Shown here in pieces: positions 18,802 through 28,947 of a DNA stretch of 64,000 nt; the stretch's first letter is position 1, and each line of letters starts with the position of its first letter. Origin of the DNA: Candidatus Competibacter denitrificans Run_A_D11 (GTDB lineage Bacteria; Pseudomonadota; Gammaproteobacteria; Competibacterales; Competibacteraceae); contig NZ_CBTJ020000071.1 in NCBI RefSeq assembly GCF_001051235.1, forward strand, positions 96,478-160,477, in the 5' to 3' direction. Made by a program: the position numbers and the translations under genes. The notes below the pieces were generated by a model, which did not search any database, was not told the DNA's origin, and saw only the letters and a program-made list of their open reading frames with translations.

Positions 18802-21800
18802 TCAATTCTGACGGACTCTGGCCCAATGCTCCTCCAACCGCTTGACCGACACCGGCATGACGGTTTTCAATTCCTGGGCAAATTGTGAAACCCGCAATTC
18901 CTCCAACAACCAGCGAAAGCGTATCAATTCCAGATCGTACCTTTCGCCCAGGGCATTGCGTTCGGCCTGCCGTTGCCAGAGTGCTGATAGGCGTATGATG
19001 TCACTGCTGCGCTGGCGATCCTTGTCTGGCGCCTGTCGGAGCTTTTGTAACCGTAAATGGATAGCGCGCAGATAGCGCGGTAAGTGTGGTAGCCATTCCG
19101 GTGGTGTCTGGTTGATAAAACCCGGATAGATCAGGGACGCCAACTGATTGCGAATATCCTCTATCGCTTCCCCACCCAGCGAATCATTGTTCAACAAGCG
19201 CCGCACCTCCTGATAGGCGGCGAGAATTGCAGCGGCGCTCTCGCAAATCTCAACCCTCACCGCAGCCAATCGCGTTTTGCCGCGTTCTAGCAGAGTTTCG
19301 AACGCGGCCCGTTCACGCGGCAATGGTTGATCATTAAGAAATGCACGATCCAAAATCGCCGCTAACAAATCCTCGCGTAGCGCCTCTTGGACGCCCAAGC
19401 CAAGGTAATGCAGGGTCATCTGCTGCAACTTTGGCAAATCACGCGCTAATTGCTTGTAAGCCGCACCCAACCGCCAACTGAGCAAACGGCGCAAGCCAAC
19501 CCGCGTTGCCGCTTCCGCTCGTACCAATGAATCCAACAGGCGCAAGGACAGCGTACCATCGGCTTCAGCGACCAAGGCCGGATAACCGCGTAGCTGAATC
19601 CCGTTACGCATGAAGCTGACGTCTTCCGCCAATTCCCCGAAATCCCAGTCCCGCAAGCGTTCCCGCTCGAATTCCGGGGTCGGCAGCGCGGCGAAGCGAT
19701 GGCGAGCTTCGCCGCGCAGTTCGGCTTGAATCGTAGCCCAGTCGCGCCCGACCGCCAGCACCTGGCCATCCACATCGACCACTTGCACCCGCATCCGCAA
19801 ATGTACCGGCACCGCAGCGGGGTTCCAGGCGTCTTCGGGAATTCGCACTCCGGTCATTTTCTCCAGACGTTCGGTCATCGCCTCCGTCAAACTCCGCGCA
19901 CCGGGTTCGATCACCTCCAGCAAGGCTTGCACATAATTCGGCACTGGCACGAAGTTGCGCCGCACCGCTTTCGGCAAGGACTTTAACAGCGCCGCCATCC
20001 GCTCGGCTCGCAAACCCAGCACCAGCCAATCCAAACGCTTGGCATCAACCTGATTGACCGCCGCCAGCGGTACGGTCAGCGTCACCCCGTCATCGTCGGC
20101 ACCGGGGCTAAAGCGATAAGTTAGCGGTAATTGCAGGCCATCGAGATCAAGATGATCGGGAAAGCGTTCAGCGTCGCTGACTGGCCCGGCTGCTGCCAGC
20201 AGCGTTGCCCGGTCCAGAAACAGCAGGCGCGGCTTCTCCCGCTCCGCCTGCTTGCGCCACGTCTCAAAGGCCGGGCCGCTGTAGATGCCTTCGGGGATGC
20301 GCTCATCATAAAAGCGATAGAGGCTTTCCTCATCCGCCGTCAGATCGCGGCGCGCGCGCGTTTCCAATTCTTCCAGTTCGGCCAGCAATTCCCGGTTGTG
20401 CTGAAAAAAAGGCGCTTTGCAATGAAAATCACCGGCGACTAAGGCGTGGCGGATAAAAATTTCTCGCGCCAGCGCCGGATCGAGCGGGCCGTAATTAACC
20501 CGCCGGTTGGCAATAAGCGGCAGCCCGTACAACGTAACCCGCTCCAGCGCCGCCACCTGGGCCGAGCGCTTTTCCCAATGCGGTTCGGCGTAGCTGCGCT
20601 TAAGCAAGTGTTCAGCCAGACCTTCCACCCATTCCGGCTCGATGCGGGCTACGGTGCGAGCGTACAGGCGGCTGGTTTCCACCAGTTCCGCCGCCGCCAC
20701 CCAGCGTGGTCGTTTCTTGAACAGCCCGGAACCGGGGAACAAATAAAAATTGCGACCCCGCGCGCCGAGATAGGCGTTTTCTTCCTGCTTCAAACCAAGA
20801 TGACCGAGTAAGCCCGTCAATAACCCCCGATGCAGGTTGGGGTAAGGCGCGGCTTCTTCGTTGAGCCGCATTCCCATTTCGGTGGTGAGACCGAGCAATT
20901 CGTGATGCAGGTCGTGCCATTCTCGCAGCCGCACGAAGGACAGAAACTCAGCCTGACATAGGTTACGCAATTGATTTTTGGACAGTTGCCGGGCTTGGTC
21001 GTGGTAGTACTCCCATAACTTGAGCAACGCCAGAAAATCGGAGTGCTCGTCCCGAAAGCGGCGATGCTTCTCATCCGCCGCTTGCTGACGCTCCAGCGGC
21101 CGCTCGCGCGGGTCTTGCACCGCCAGCGCCGCCACGATCACCAGCACCTCATGCAAGCAACCTTCCTGCCGCGCGGCCAACAACATCCGGCCTAAGCGCG
21201 GATCGAGCGGTAATCGGGCCAGTTGGCGACCCAGCTCGGTAATGCGCCGCTGTTCATCCACTGCCTGCAACTCGAACAGCAGCCGGAAGCCATCGCTGAT
21301 CTGGCGCGAATCCGGTGGCTCGACAAAGGGAAAATCTTCCGGCCGACCCAGATTCAACGCGCTCATCTGCAAAATCACTGCCGCCAGATGGGTGCGGAGA
21401 ATTTCGGGATCAGTAAAGGGCGGGCGAGCCTGATAATCGTCCTCGGCGTACAGCCGGATGCAGACGCCCGCCATCACCCGCCCACAGCGGCCAGCGCGCT
21501 GATTGGCGCTGGCCTGGGAAATCTTCTCAATCGGTAAACGCTGAATCTTGCCGCGTGGGCTGTAGCGACTGATCCGCGCCGTGCCGGGGTCGATCACGTA
21601 GCGGATGCCGGGCACGGTCAACGAGGTTTCCGCCACGTTGGTCGCCAACACGATTCGGGGCCGACCGTGCGGCTGAAACACCCGGTTCTGTTCAGCAGCC
21701 GATAAACGAGCGTACAGCGGCAGAATTTCGGTATTGGGCGGATGGTGCTTGCGCAGGCTTTCCGCCGTTTCGCGGATTTCGCGCTCACCGGACAGAAAAA

Positions 21801-22677
21801 TCAGAATATCGCCCGGCCCGGCCTGCCAGACTTCATCCACCGCATCCAGAATCGCCTGCTGCAAATCGCGGTCGCGCTCATCCTCATCTACCGCGATCAA
21901 CGGCCGATAGCGAATTTCGACCGGATAGCTGCGGCCGGACACTTCGATGATCGGCGCGTCGTTGAAATGGCGGGAAAAGCGCGTCGGGTCGATGGTCGCC
22001 GAGGTGATAATCAGCTTGAGATCGGGCCGCCGGGGCAGCAGCCGCTTCAGATAGCCCAGCAGGAAATCGATATTGAGGCTACGTTCGTGGGCTTCGTCGA
22101 GGATGATCACCTCGTACTGTTCCAGCAGGCGGTCGCCTTGGGTTTCCGCCAGCAGGATGCCGTCGGTCATCAGCTTGATGAAAGCCTGTGGCCCGGTGCG
22201 GTCGGAAAAGCGCACCTTGTAGCCGACCTGGCCACCGACCGTGGTTTTCAGTTCGGCCGCAATCCGCGCCGCTACCGAGCGGGCGGCGATCCGGCGCGGC
22301 TGGGTATGGCCGATCAAACCCGCCACACCCAGTCCCAGTGACAGGCAGATTTTCGGTAACTGGGTGGTTTTGCCGGAACCAGTCTCCCCGCAGATCACCA
22401 CCACCGGATGCTCATGGATCGCGGCGGCGATAGCCCCGCGGTGGGCGCTGATCGGCAGGCTGTCATCAAACTCCGGTGCGGGCAACGCGGCGCGGCGTTC
22501 TTGCAGACGCACGATAGACGCCTCAATGTCGGCACGAAGCTGTTCCAAGCCACGATCTACTGGTTTTCCATCGCGCGCCCGCTGGTGCAAGCCGCGCAAG
22601 CGGCCAGTAAATCCGCTACGATCACGGCTTGCACAATCCATCAATCGCATTTTTAGAGCAAGGAAAAGGGGTTCCAC
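18802..22677 (-). CDS. hrpA: ATP-dependent RNA helicase HrpA (DEAH box)
   Basis: Large DEAH-box RNA helicase, linked in E. coli to mRNA processing and rescue of stalled ribosomes. Motifs include ICGETGSGKTTQLPK, TQPRRIAARSVA, ILDEAHERSLNIDFLLGY, TSATIDPTRFSRHF, ATNVAETSLTVPGI and QRAGRCGR, followed by the long helicase-associated region and DUF3418-type C-terminus. The frame is open to a GTG at 22767, but alignment with the E. coli N-terminus suggests the GTG at 22677, giving 1291 residues (E. coli 1300). That start is uncertain. The extra upstream codons include a 6-bp hairpin (22754-22769). Confidence 0.93.
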   Translation of the reverse strand: MEPLFLALKMRLMDCASRDRSGFTGRLRGLHQRARDGKPVDRGLEQLRADIEASIVRLQERRAALPAPEFDDSLPISAHRGAIAAAIHEHPVVVICGETGSGKTTQLPKICLSLGLGVAGLIGHTQPRRIAARSVAARIAAELKTTVGGQVGYKVRFSDRTGPQAFIKLMTDGILLAETQGDRLLEQYEVIILDEAHERSLNIDFLLGYLKRLLPRRPDLKLIITSATIDPTRFSRHFNDAPIIEVSGRSYPVEIRYRPLIAVDEDERDRDLQQAILDAVDEVWQAGPGDILIFLSGEREIRETAESLRKHHPPNTEILPLYARLSAAEQNRVFQPHGRPRIVLATNVAETSLTVPGIRYVIDPGTARISRYSPRGKIQRLPIEKISQASANQRAGRCGRVMAGVCIRLYAEDDYQARPPFTDPEILRTHLAAVILQMSALNLGRPEDFPFVEPPDSRQISDGFRLLFELQAVDEQRRITELGRQLARLPLDPRLGRMLLAARQEGCLHEVLVIVAALAVQDPRERPLERQQAADEKHRRFRDEHSDFLALLKLWEYYHDQARQLSKNQLRNLCQAEFLSFVRLREWHDLHHELLGLTTEMGMRLNEEAAPYPNLHRGLLTGLLGHLGLKQEENAYLGARGRNFYLFPGSGLFKKRPRWVAAAELVETSRLYARTVARIEPEWVEGLAEHLLKRSYAEPHWEKRSAQVAALERVTLYGLPLIANRRVNYGPLDPALAREIFIRHALVAGDFHCKAPFFQHNRELLAELEELETRARRDLTADEESLYRFYDERIPEGIYSGPAFETWRKQAEREKPRLLFLDRATLLAAAGPVSDAERFPDHLDLDGLQLPLTYRFSPGADDDGVTLTVPLAAVNQVDAKRLDWLVLGLRAERMAALLKSLPKAVRRNFVPVPNYVQALLEVIEPGARSLTEAMTERLEKMTGVRIPEDAWNPAAVPVHLRMRVQVVDVDGQVLAVGRDWATIQAELRGEARHRFAALPTPEFERERLRDWDFGELAEDVSFMRNGIQLRGYPALVAEADGTLSLRLLDSLVRAEAATRVGLRRLLSWRLGAAYKQLARDLPKLQQMTLHYLGLGVQEALREDLLAAILDRAFLNDQPLPRERAAFETLLERGKTRLAAVRVEICESAAAILAAYQEVRRLLNNDSLGGEAIEDIRNQLASLIYPGFINQTPPEWLPHLPRYLRAIHLRLQKLRQAPDKDRQRSSDIIRLSALWQRQAERNALGERYDLELIRFRWLLEELRVSQFAQELKTVMPVSVKRLEEHWARVRQN

Positions 22678-22931
22678 ACAATCACTCAAAATATAGATAG
22701 GCAATAATCGAAACTGAGCCAGCTTCAAATCGGCACGCATTTTTTCACTAAGCGTGTGCAAAAGCACACAAAATTTGCTTGCGGAATGGAATGCTTTACC
22801 GTACTTTCGCCACGGGCAGAGGCTGAAGACCTCACAATGCCCGACGTCGGCTCTCGGCTGCTAACGTTCCTGTAACGCACTGGCACAACCGCTCGCCCGG
22901 CAGAAAAATAGCTTGTCTTGAGGTTTTCTTA

Positions 22932-23147
22932 ATGCCTACTGGTGCTGTGAAGTGGTTTGACGAAGCGAAAGGTTTCGGTTTCATCGCCCCGGAGGACGGT
23001 AGTAATGACGTATTCGTGCATTATTCCGTGATCGAGGGTCAGGGTTTCCGAACCTTGGCAGAAAACCAAAAAGTCGAGTTTGAGGTTAAAGTCGGTCCCA
23101 AAGGGCCACAAGCCACGATGGTCAAAAAATTCGCGGCTGCACAATAA
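22932..23147 (+). CDS. Cold-shock domain protein (CspA family)
   Basis: Small single-stranded nucleic-acid-binding protein of 71 residues, acting as an RNA chaperone. RNP1-like [11 protein letters not shown] and RNP2-like DVFVHYSVI motifs are clear. Unlike CspA of E. coli, the C-terminus continues as [15 protein letters not shown], typical of the wider family. A GAGG site precedes the ATG and a strong terminator follows, so it is probably monocistronic. The 5' region (22770-22931) is long enough for a regulatory leader, but no cold box was recognised. Confidence 0.93.
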   Translation: MPTGAVKWFDEAKGFGFIAPEDGSNDVFVHYSVIEGQGFRTLAENQKVEFEVKVGPKGPQATMVKKFAAAQ

Positions 23148-23173
23148 AACAGATTCCACCCACCTAACCAGCC

Positions 23174-23198
23174 GAAGCCCCGCTCCGTGCGGGGCTTC
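23174..23198 (+). terminator. Intrinsic terminator after the cold-shock gene
   Basis: GAAGCCCCGC and GCGGGGCTTC form a perfect 10-bp stem with a 5-nt loop, 26 nt after the stop, followed by the modest GTCGTTCT tract. It ends the csp transcript and separates it from typA. Confidence 0.8.
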
Positions 23199-23256
23199 GT
23201 CGTTCTGGCGGCTTCGCTATAATGCCTACCCCGCCTCACCCCGACAGAGCCGTCTC

Positions 23257-25077
<1,821 letters not shown>

Positions 25078-25155
25078 TTTTGCCGAGTCATTCTTACTCT
25101 ACAATTAGGCCCGTTTAATTTCTCTCTGGCTTGTCATGATGTTAAAGTAATAAAA

Positions 25156-25203
25156 GCCGTATTTACCACACACGAACCCCAACTAAGGGAATCACCATAC
25201 GGC
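25156..25203 (+). promoter_or_regulatory. Inverted repeat in the leader of the acetate-type permease gene
   Basis: GCCGTAT (25156-25162) and ATACGGC (25197-25203) are perfect 7-bp arms around a 34-nt loop, followed by seven A residues and, 13 nt later, the GGGAGA site of the permease gene. It could be an RNA hairpin in the leader or an operator. I could not fit confident -35/-10 boxes. Confidence 0.35.
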
Positions 25204-25230
25204 AAAAAAACTACGGGAGATTGAATCAAG

Positions 25231-25803
25231 ATGTCAGAGCAACAACCCCCCCTTGGCAATCCGGCAGTGATCGGCCTGGCTGGCTTCGGTCTAACCACGT
25301 TGGTCCTGCAATTTCATAATGTCGGCTGGATGCCCAGCATCGGCCCGGTCGTTTGGCTTGGCCTCTTTTTCGGCGGCCTGGCCCAACTGATCGCCGGCTT
25401 GCAGGAACAAAAGACCGGAAATAACTTCGGTTATTGCGCCTTCACTTCCTATGGGGCATTCTGGATTTCCCTGTGTTTCATGCTGTTAGGTAACAAGTTC
25501 GACATTTTCAAGGCGGGTACCGAGGATGTCGGCTGGTTTCTGATCGCGTGGACCTTGTTCACCGTCATCCTCTGGGTCGGTTCACTGCGCATTCACGGGG
25601 CGATGGCCTTTACCTTTACCACGCTGCTGATCGGCTTCATCCTGCTGGATCTGGCACACTTTGGTTATCCTGGTCTGACCGTGGTCGCCGGCTATGAATT
25701 GATGATTTGCGCTTTGGCGGCTTGGTACATGCTGGCGGGCATCATTTTGAATGGCCTTTATGGCCGGGTCATTTTGCCCATGTATAAGCCGTGGGTATCC
25801 TAA
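25231..25803 (+). CDS. AceTr-family acetate/succinate transporter (SatP/YaaH-like)
   Basis: Inner-membrane channel-like transporter of 190 residues with six predicted membrane segments. The N-terminal GNPAVIGLAGFGLTTLVLQ matches the NPAPLGL-type signature of the GPR1/FUN34/YaaH family, and LQEQKTGNNFGYCAFTSYGAFW is the second conserved block. Members carry acetate and succinate. In a PHA-storing organism acetate uptake is a plausible role, but the substrate is inferred. A Cache-domain gene follows 57 bp downstream, and a shared terminator suggests a two-gene unit. Confidence 0.88.
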   Translation: MSEQQPPLGNPAVIGLAGFGLTTLVLQFHNVGWMPSIGPVVWLGLFFGGLAQLIAGLQEQKTGNNFGYCAFTSYGAFWISLCFMLLGNKFDIFKAGTEDVGWFLIAWTLFTVILWVGSLRIHGAMAFTFTTLLIGFILLDLAHFGYPGLTVVAGYELMICALAAWYMLAGIILNGLYGRVILPMYKPWVS

Positions 25804-25860
25804 AAACCAGATCATGAATCTGTTGGGTCATTTGCCACCAAATTTCTGGAGAGTTTCAAA

Positions 25861-26415
25861 ATGCGGAAAATAATGTTCAGTTTCGTCGGCCTTGCCTTGG
25901 TTTGCAGCGCAGCGCCGACGTGGGTGGGGGCTGCCGATCCCGGCACCGCCACACCTGATGAAGTCATCACTAAAGTCCATGAAGCCGTGCAGTATCTGAA
26001 AGACAAAGGATTAGCGGGCTTCTCAGATTTCAACAACAACAAGGATTCCCGTTGGGTATGGAAAGACAGCTATGTGTTCGTCTATAGCTGTCGGGACAAT
26101 GTGATGATCGCCCATCCGTTGCGGCCCGATATGGTCGGCAAGCCGATCTTGCAAATGAAGGATGACAAGGAACATTTCCTGTTCAAGGATATGTGCAAGG
26201 CTGGGGATAATGCTGACGGCGGCTGGGTTGAATACTGGTGGCCGAAACCGGGCGAAGCCAAATCTTCCCGCAAGATCTCCTATGTCCACAGCGCGGAAGT
26301 TTCTTTCAAACCTGACATTCAAGTCGGGTCTGGGATTTACGACGACAAAATGAGCGTTGAGGATCTGAACAAGCTCGCCATCCAGGCCAAACAGCCGAAA
26401 AAAGACGCGCCCTAA
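25861..26415 (+). CDS. Secreted single-Cache-domain protein
   Basis: Protein of 184 residues with a signal peptide of about 25 residues (hydrophobic core FSFVGLALVCSAAP, likely cleavage after VGA) and then one Cache domain of the sCache_2 type. The domain is marked by DSYVFVYSCRDNVMIAHP and MVGKPILQMKD, then a YWWPKPGE turn. It has no kinase, methyl-acceptor or membrane anchor, so it is a free periplasmic ligand-binding protein. Such proteins bind small carboxylates or amino acids. Cotranscription with the acetate-type permease suggests a carboxylate, which is inference. Confidence 0.8.
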   Translation: MRKIMFSFVGLALVCSAAPTWVGAADPGTATPDEVITKVHEAVQYLKDKGLAGFSDFNNNKDSRWVWKDSYVFVYSCRDNVMIAHPLRPDMVGKPILQMKDDKEHFLFKDMCKAGDNADGGWVEYWWPKPGEAKSSRKISYVHSAEVSFKPDIQVGSGIYDDKMSVEDLNKLAIQAKQPKKDAP

Positions 26416-26447
26416 GCACGTACACCGCGATTCATGTGCCGCCGGAC

Positions 26448-26473
26448 AAAAACCGCCTTTGATGGCGGTTTTT
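26448..26473. terminator. Bidirectional intrinsic terminator
   Basis: AAAAACCGCC and GGCGGTTTTT make a perfect 10-bp stem with a 6-nt loop, usable on both strands. It serves the permease/Cache unit from the left, and could also end the minus-strand unit from the right. Confidence 0.85.
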
Positions 26474-26519
26474 CGCTAGCGATGCTCCCCTTTCCTTTCC
26501 CTGCAACCGGCAGATGCTT

Positions 26520-26861
26520 CTATTGGTCCTCTCCCCGCTTCGGCGAACTGGGCAGCACATTGGCATCCAGTGGCGAAATAACGACTTGGTAGGGCCGACC
26601 GACCGGCGGCTTGTCGGTGACATGTTCCCGCCCATAGGCATCTTGCCAGCGATAAAGCGGTTTGTTCTGCCCCGGAGGCTCCGCAGTCGGTAGCCAACCA
26701 CGGACCCAGGCCGGGGCGGCACGGGGTGTGGTATACCAATACAAACCCAATCCGCCCACTAATCCCAGTCCAATGATCACCCAAATCGGCACCTCGCCAC
26801 GTTGCCGCCATCGCTTGGTAGATCGGCCCGCAGCGGCTACCCATGACTTTTCCGACGCCAT
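26520..26861 (-). CDS. Small membrane-anchored DUF4124-like protein
   Basis: Protein of 113 residues of unknown function. A single membrane segment lies near residues 25-42 (VPIWVIIGLGLVGGLGLYWY), followed by a periplasmic part holding a short motif, LYRWQDAYGREHVTDKPP, resembling DUF4124 proteins (K/RWxDxxGxxxxSDxPP). The ATG at 26861 is preceded by GAGGAG; the in-frame GTG just before it is not preferred. It starts 19 bp after the acyltransferase fusion gene and is probably its downstream partner. Confidence 0.7.
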   Translation of the reverse strand: MASEKSWVAAAGRSTKRWRQRGEVPIWVIIGLGLVGGLGLYWYTTPRAAPAWVRGWLPTAEPPGQNKPLYRWQDAYGREHVTDKPPVGRPYQVVISPLDANVLPSSPKRGEDQ

Positions 26862-26880
26862 CACGTTCTCCTCAATGGAT

Positions 26881-28767
26881 TCAACGCCAATCGCCCCGCA
26901 TCGCCACGACCTGCTCGCGCAGAACCGCAGAGGTTGCCTGCTCCGGCAGTATCGCTTCGCCGACCACCAGCTCGATTCGTGACCAAAATCGGCGCGGAAA
27001 ACCGCTCATCGCTTTCCCGTAGCGGCGGCTGAAGAAACTGCCCCACAAACCACGCAAGGCCATCGGTACCACCGGAACGGGTGTCTGTTTAAGGATGCGC
27101 TCGATACCGGACTTGAAAGGCCCGATCTCGCCGTCCGGCGTCAAGCGCCCTTCTGGAAAGATACCCACCACTTCACCGTCTCGCAGATAGTCGGCGACTC
27201 GCTGGTAAGCACGTTGCAGGATTTCCGGATTTTCGCGCGCCGAAGCGATGGGAATGGCACCTGCGGTGCGGAAGACAAAGTTCAATAGCGGGTTCTTGAA
27301 AATTTGATAATCCATGACAAAACGAATCGGGCGCCGACAACAGCCGCTCACTACCAATGCATCCATCAGACTGACATGATTGCATACCACCAGCGCCGGC
27401 CCTTGCTCTGGAATCCGGTCCAGCCCTTCAGTCCGCAACCGATAAACCACATTGACCAAAATCCACACCATAAAGCGCATCAGGAATTCGGGGACCAACG
27501 TGAAGATATAGATCGCGACCGCTGCGTTGAAAATTGCCATCACCAGCAACAATTGCGGAATGGTTAAGCCCTGATGGAGCATCACCACAGCAATGAGCGC
27601 CGCCGCCACCATAAAAATAGCGTTAAGGATATTGTTGCCGGCGATCACACGAGAAAGCTGGGTCGGTTCGCTGCGCTGTTGCACCAGGGCGTAGAGCGGC
27701 ACGATATAGATACCCCCGAAAATACCGATCAGCACGATATCCAGCAGCACTCGCCAACTGCCCGGCTGCATCAAAAATGCCCCGACATCCAACAAAGCGC
27801 TGCTCGGCACAGGAGACGACGGTGTGGCGAAGAAGAGATCAATCCCAAACACCGTCAGGCCAATAGAACCAAAAGGTACCAAACCGATTTCCACCATCCG
27901 TCCCGATAAGCGCTCGCACAACAGCGAACCGATACCGATACCGACGGCGAAGAGCGTCAATAGCAACGTCACGACATGCTCACTACCACCCAGGGTCAAC
28001 TTGGTAAAATTCGGCAGTTGCGCCAGATAAACACTGCCCAAAAACCAAAACCAGGAAATTCCCAATACGGACTGAAATACGGTGAAATTCTGGCGGGTCA
28101 ATTGCAAGATCCGCCAGGTTTCGGTCACGGGATTCCAGTTGATTTTTAAATTCGGTGCTGCCGGCGGGGCCTGTGGAATCGTCAAACTGCTCAGAAACCC
28201 ACAGACAGCGATCAGGATCACTGCGACCGACACCCAGAGAGGCCCGTTCCGCCAAGCAATCAGAATCCCGCCCAGCATGGTGCCGAGCAGGATTGCCATA
28301 TTGGTACCCATCTCGATCCAGGCATTACCGCCCACCAGCTCCTGGGGTTTGAGATGTTGCGGCAAAATGCTGTATTTCACTGGGCCGAACAGCGTGGAAT
28401 GAAAACCCATCATAAACAGCATCGCCAGCAACAAGGCCACGCTATTGAGTAGAAAACCCGCCGCCGCGCCACACATGATGCCAATTTCGAGGGCCTTGAC
28501 CCAGCGGATATAACGCGATTTCTCATACTTGTCAGACAGTTGACCCGCGGTCGCCGAGAAGAGAAAGAACGGTAAGACAAACAACCCAGAGCACAGATTG
28601 ATTAACAGGTTGGCTCGGGCCGAGTCCGTAGCGGCCACCTGGAACGCGATCAAAATAATTAGGGCGTTTTTGAAAACGTTATCGTTGAACGCGCCGAGAA
28701 ATTGGGTAATGAAGAACGGCAGGAACCGCCGTTCTTTCATCAGCGTGAATTCATTGTCGTGAGCCAT
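26881..28767 (-). CDS. LplT-PlsC fusion: MFS lysophospholipid transporter with acyltransferase domain
   Basis: Protein of 628 residues. The N-terminal ~410 residues form an MFS transporter of the LplT type (MKERRFLPFFITQFLGAFND start, about 12 membrane segments). The C-terminal ~200 residues are a PlsC-type glycerolipid acyltransferase with the catalytic NHVSLMD box and the FPEGRLTPDG box. LplT flips lysophospholipid inward, and the acyltransferase could re-acylate it. In E. coli, LplT is separate and PlsC is fused to an acyl-ACP synthetase (Aas); here no synthetase domain is present, so acyl donor supply must be separate. The function is inferred. Confidence 0.88.
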   Translation of the reverse strand: MAHDNEFTLMKERRFLPFFITQFLGAFNDNVFKNALIILIAFQVAATDSARANLLINLCSGLFVLPFFLFSATAGQLSDKYEKSRYIRWVKALEIGIMCGAAAGFLLNSVALLLAMLFMMGFHSTLFGPVKYSILPQHLKPQELVGGNAWIEMGTNMAILLGTMLGGILIAWRNGPLWVSVAVILIAVCGFLSSLTIPQAPPAAPNLKINWNPVTETWRILQLTRQNFTVFQSVLGISWFWFLGSVYLAQLPNFTKLTLGGSEHVVTLLLTLFAVGIGIGSLLCERLSGRMVEIGLVPFGSIGLTVFGIDLFFATPSSPVPSSALLDVGAFLMQPGSWRVLLDIVLIGIFGGIYIVPLYALVQQRSEPTQLSRVIAGNNILNAIFMVAAALIAVVMLHQGLTIPQLLLVMAIFNAAVAIYIFTLVPEFLMRFMVWILVNVVYRLRTEGLDRIPEQGPALVVCNHVSLMDALVVSGCCRRPIRFVMDYQIFKNPLLNFVFRTAGAIPIASARENPEILQRAYQRVADYLRDGEVVGIFPEGRLTPDGEIGPFKSGIERILKQTPVPVVPMALRGLWGSFFSRRYGKAMSGFPRRFWSRIELVVGEAILPEQATSAVLREQVVAMRGDWR

Positions 28768-28947
28768 CCGGTGTGATACTCCAAGGCTGGGAGAACCCGG
28801 TTAAGTGTAGGTGATACAGCTACCTGAACTCGTGCTACTGAACTCGCGATAAACGTATTTCTACCGGTTCAATATTGAATGGAACTGGCTTATGCTGAGG
28901 TTTGCGGCGTTTTTGAGACCGTGCTACCAGTCGATGTACAGGTCTGT

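Noticed and set aside
22754..22769. GTGTGC-AAAA-GCACAC hairpin near the 5' end of hrpA
   Set aside because: Six-bp stem without a U-tract, in doubtful coding sequence; reported only as a note with hrpA.
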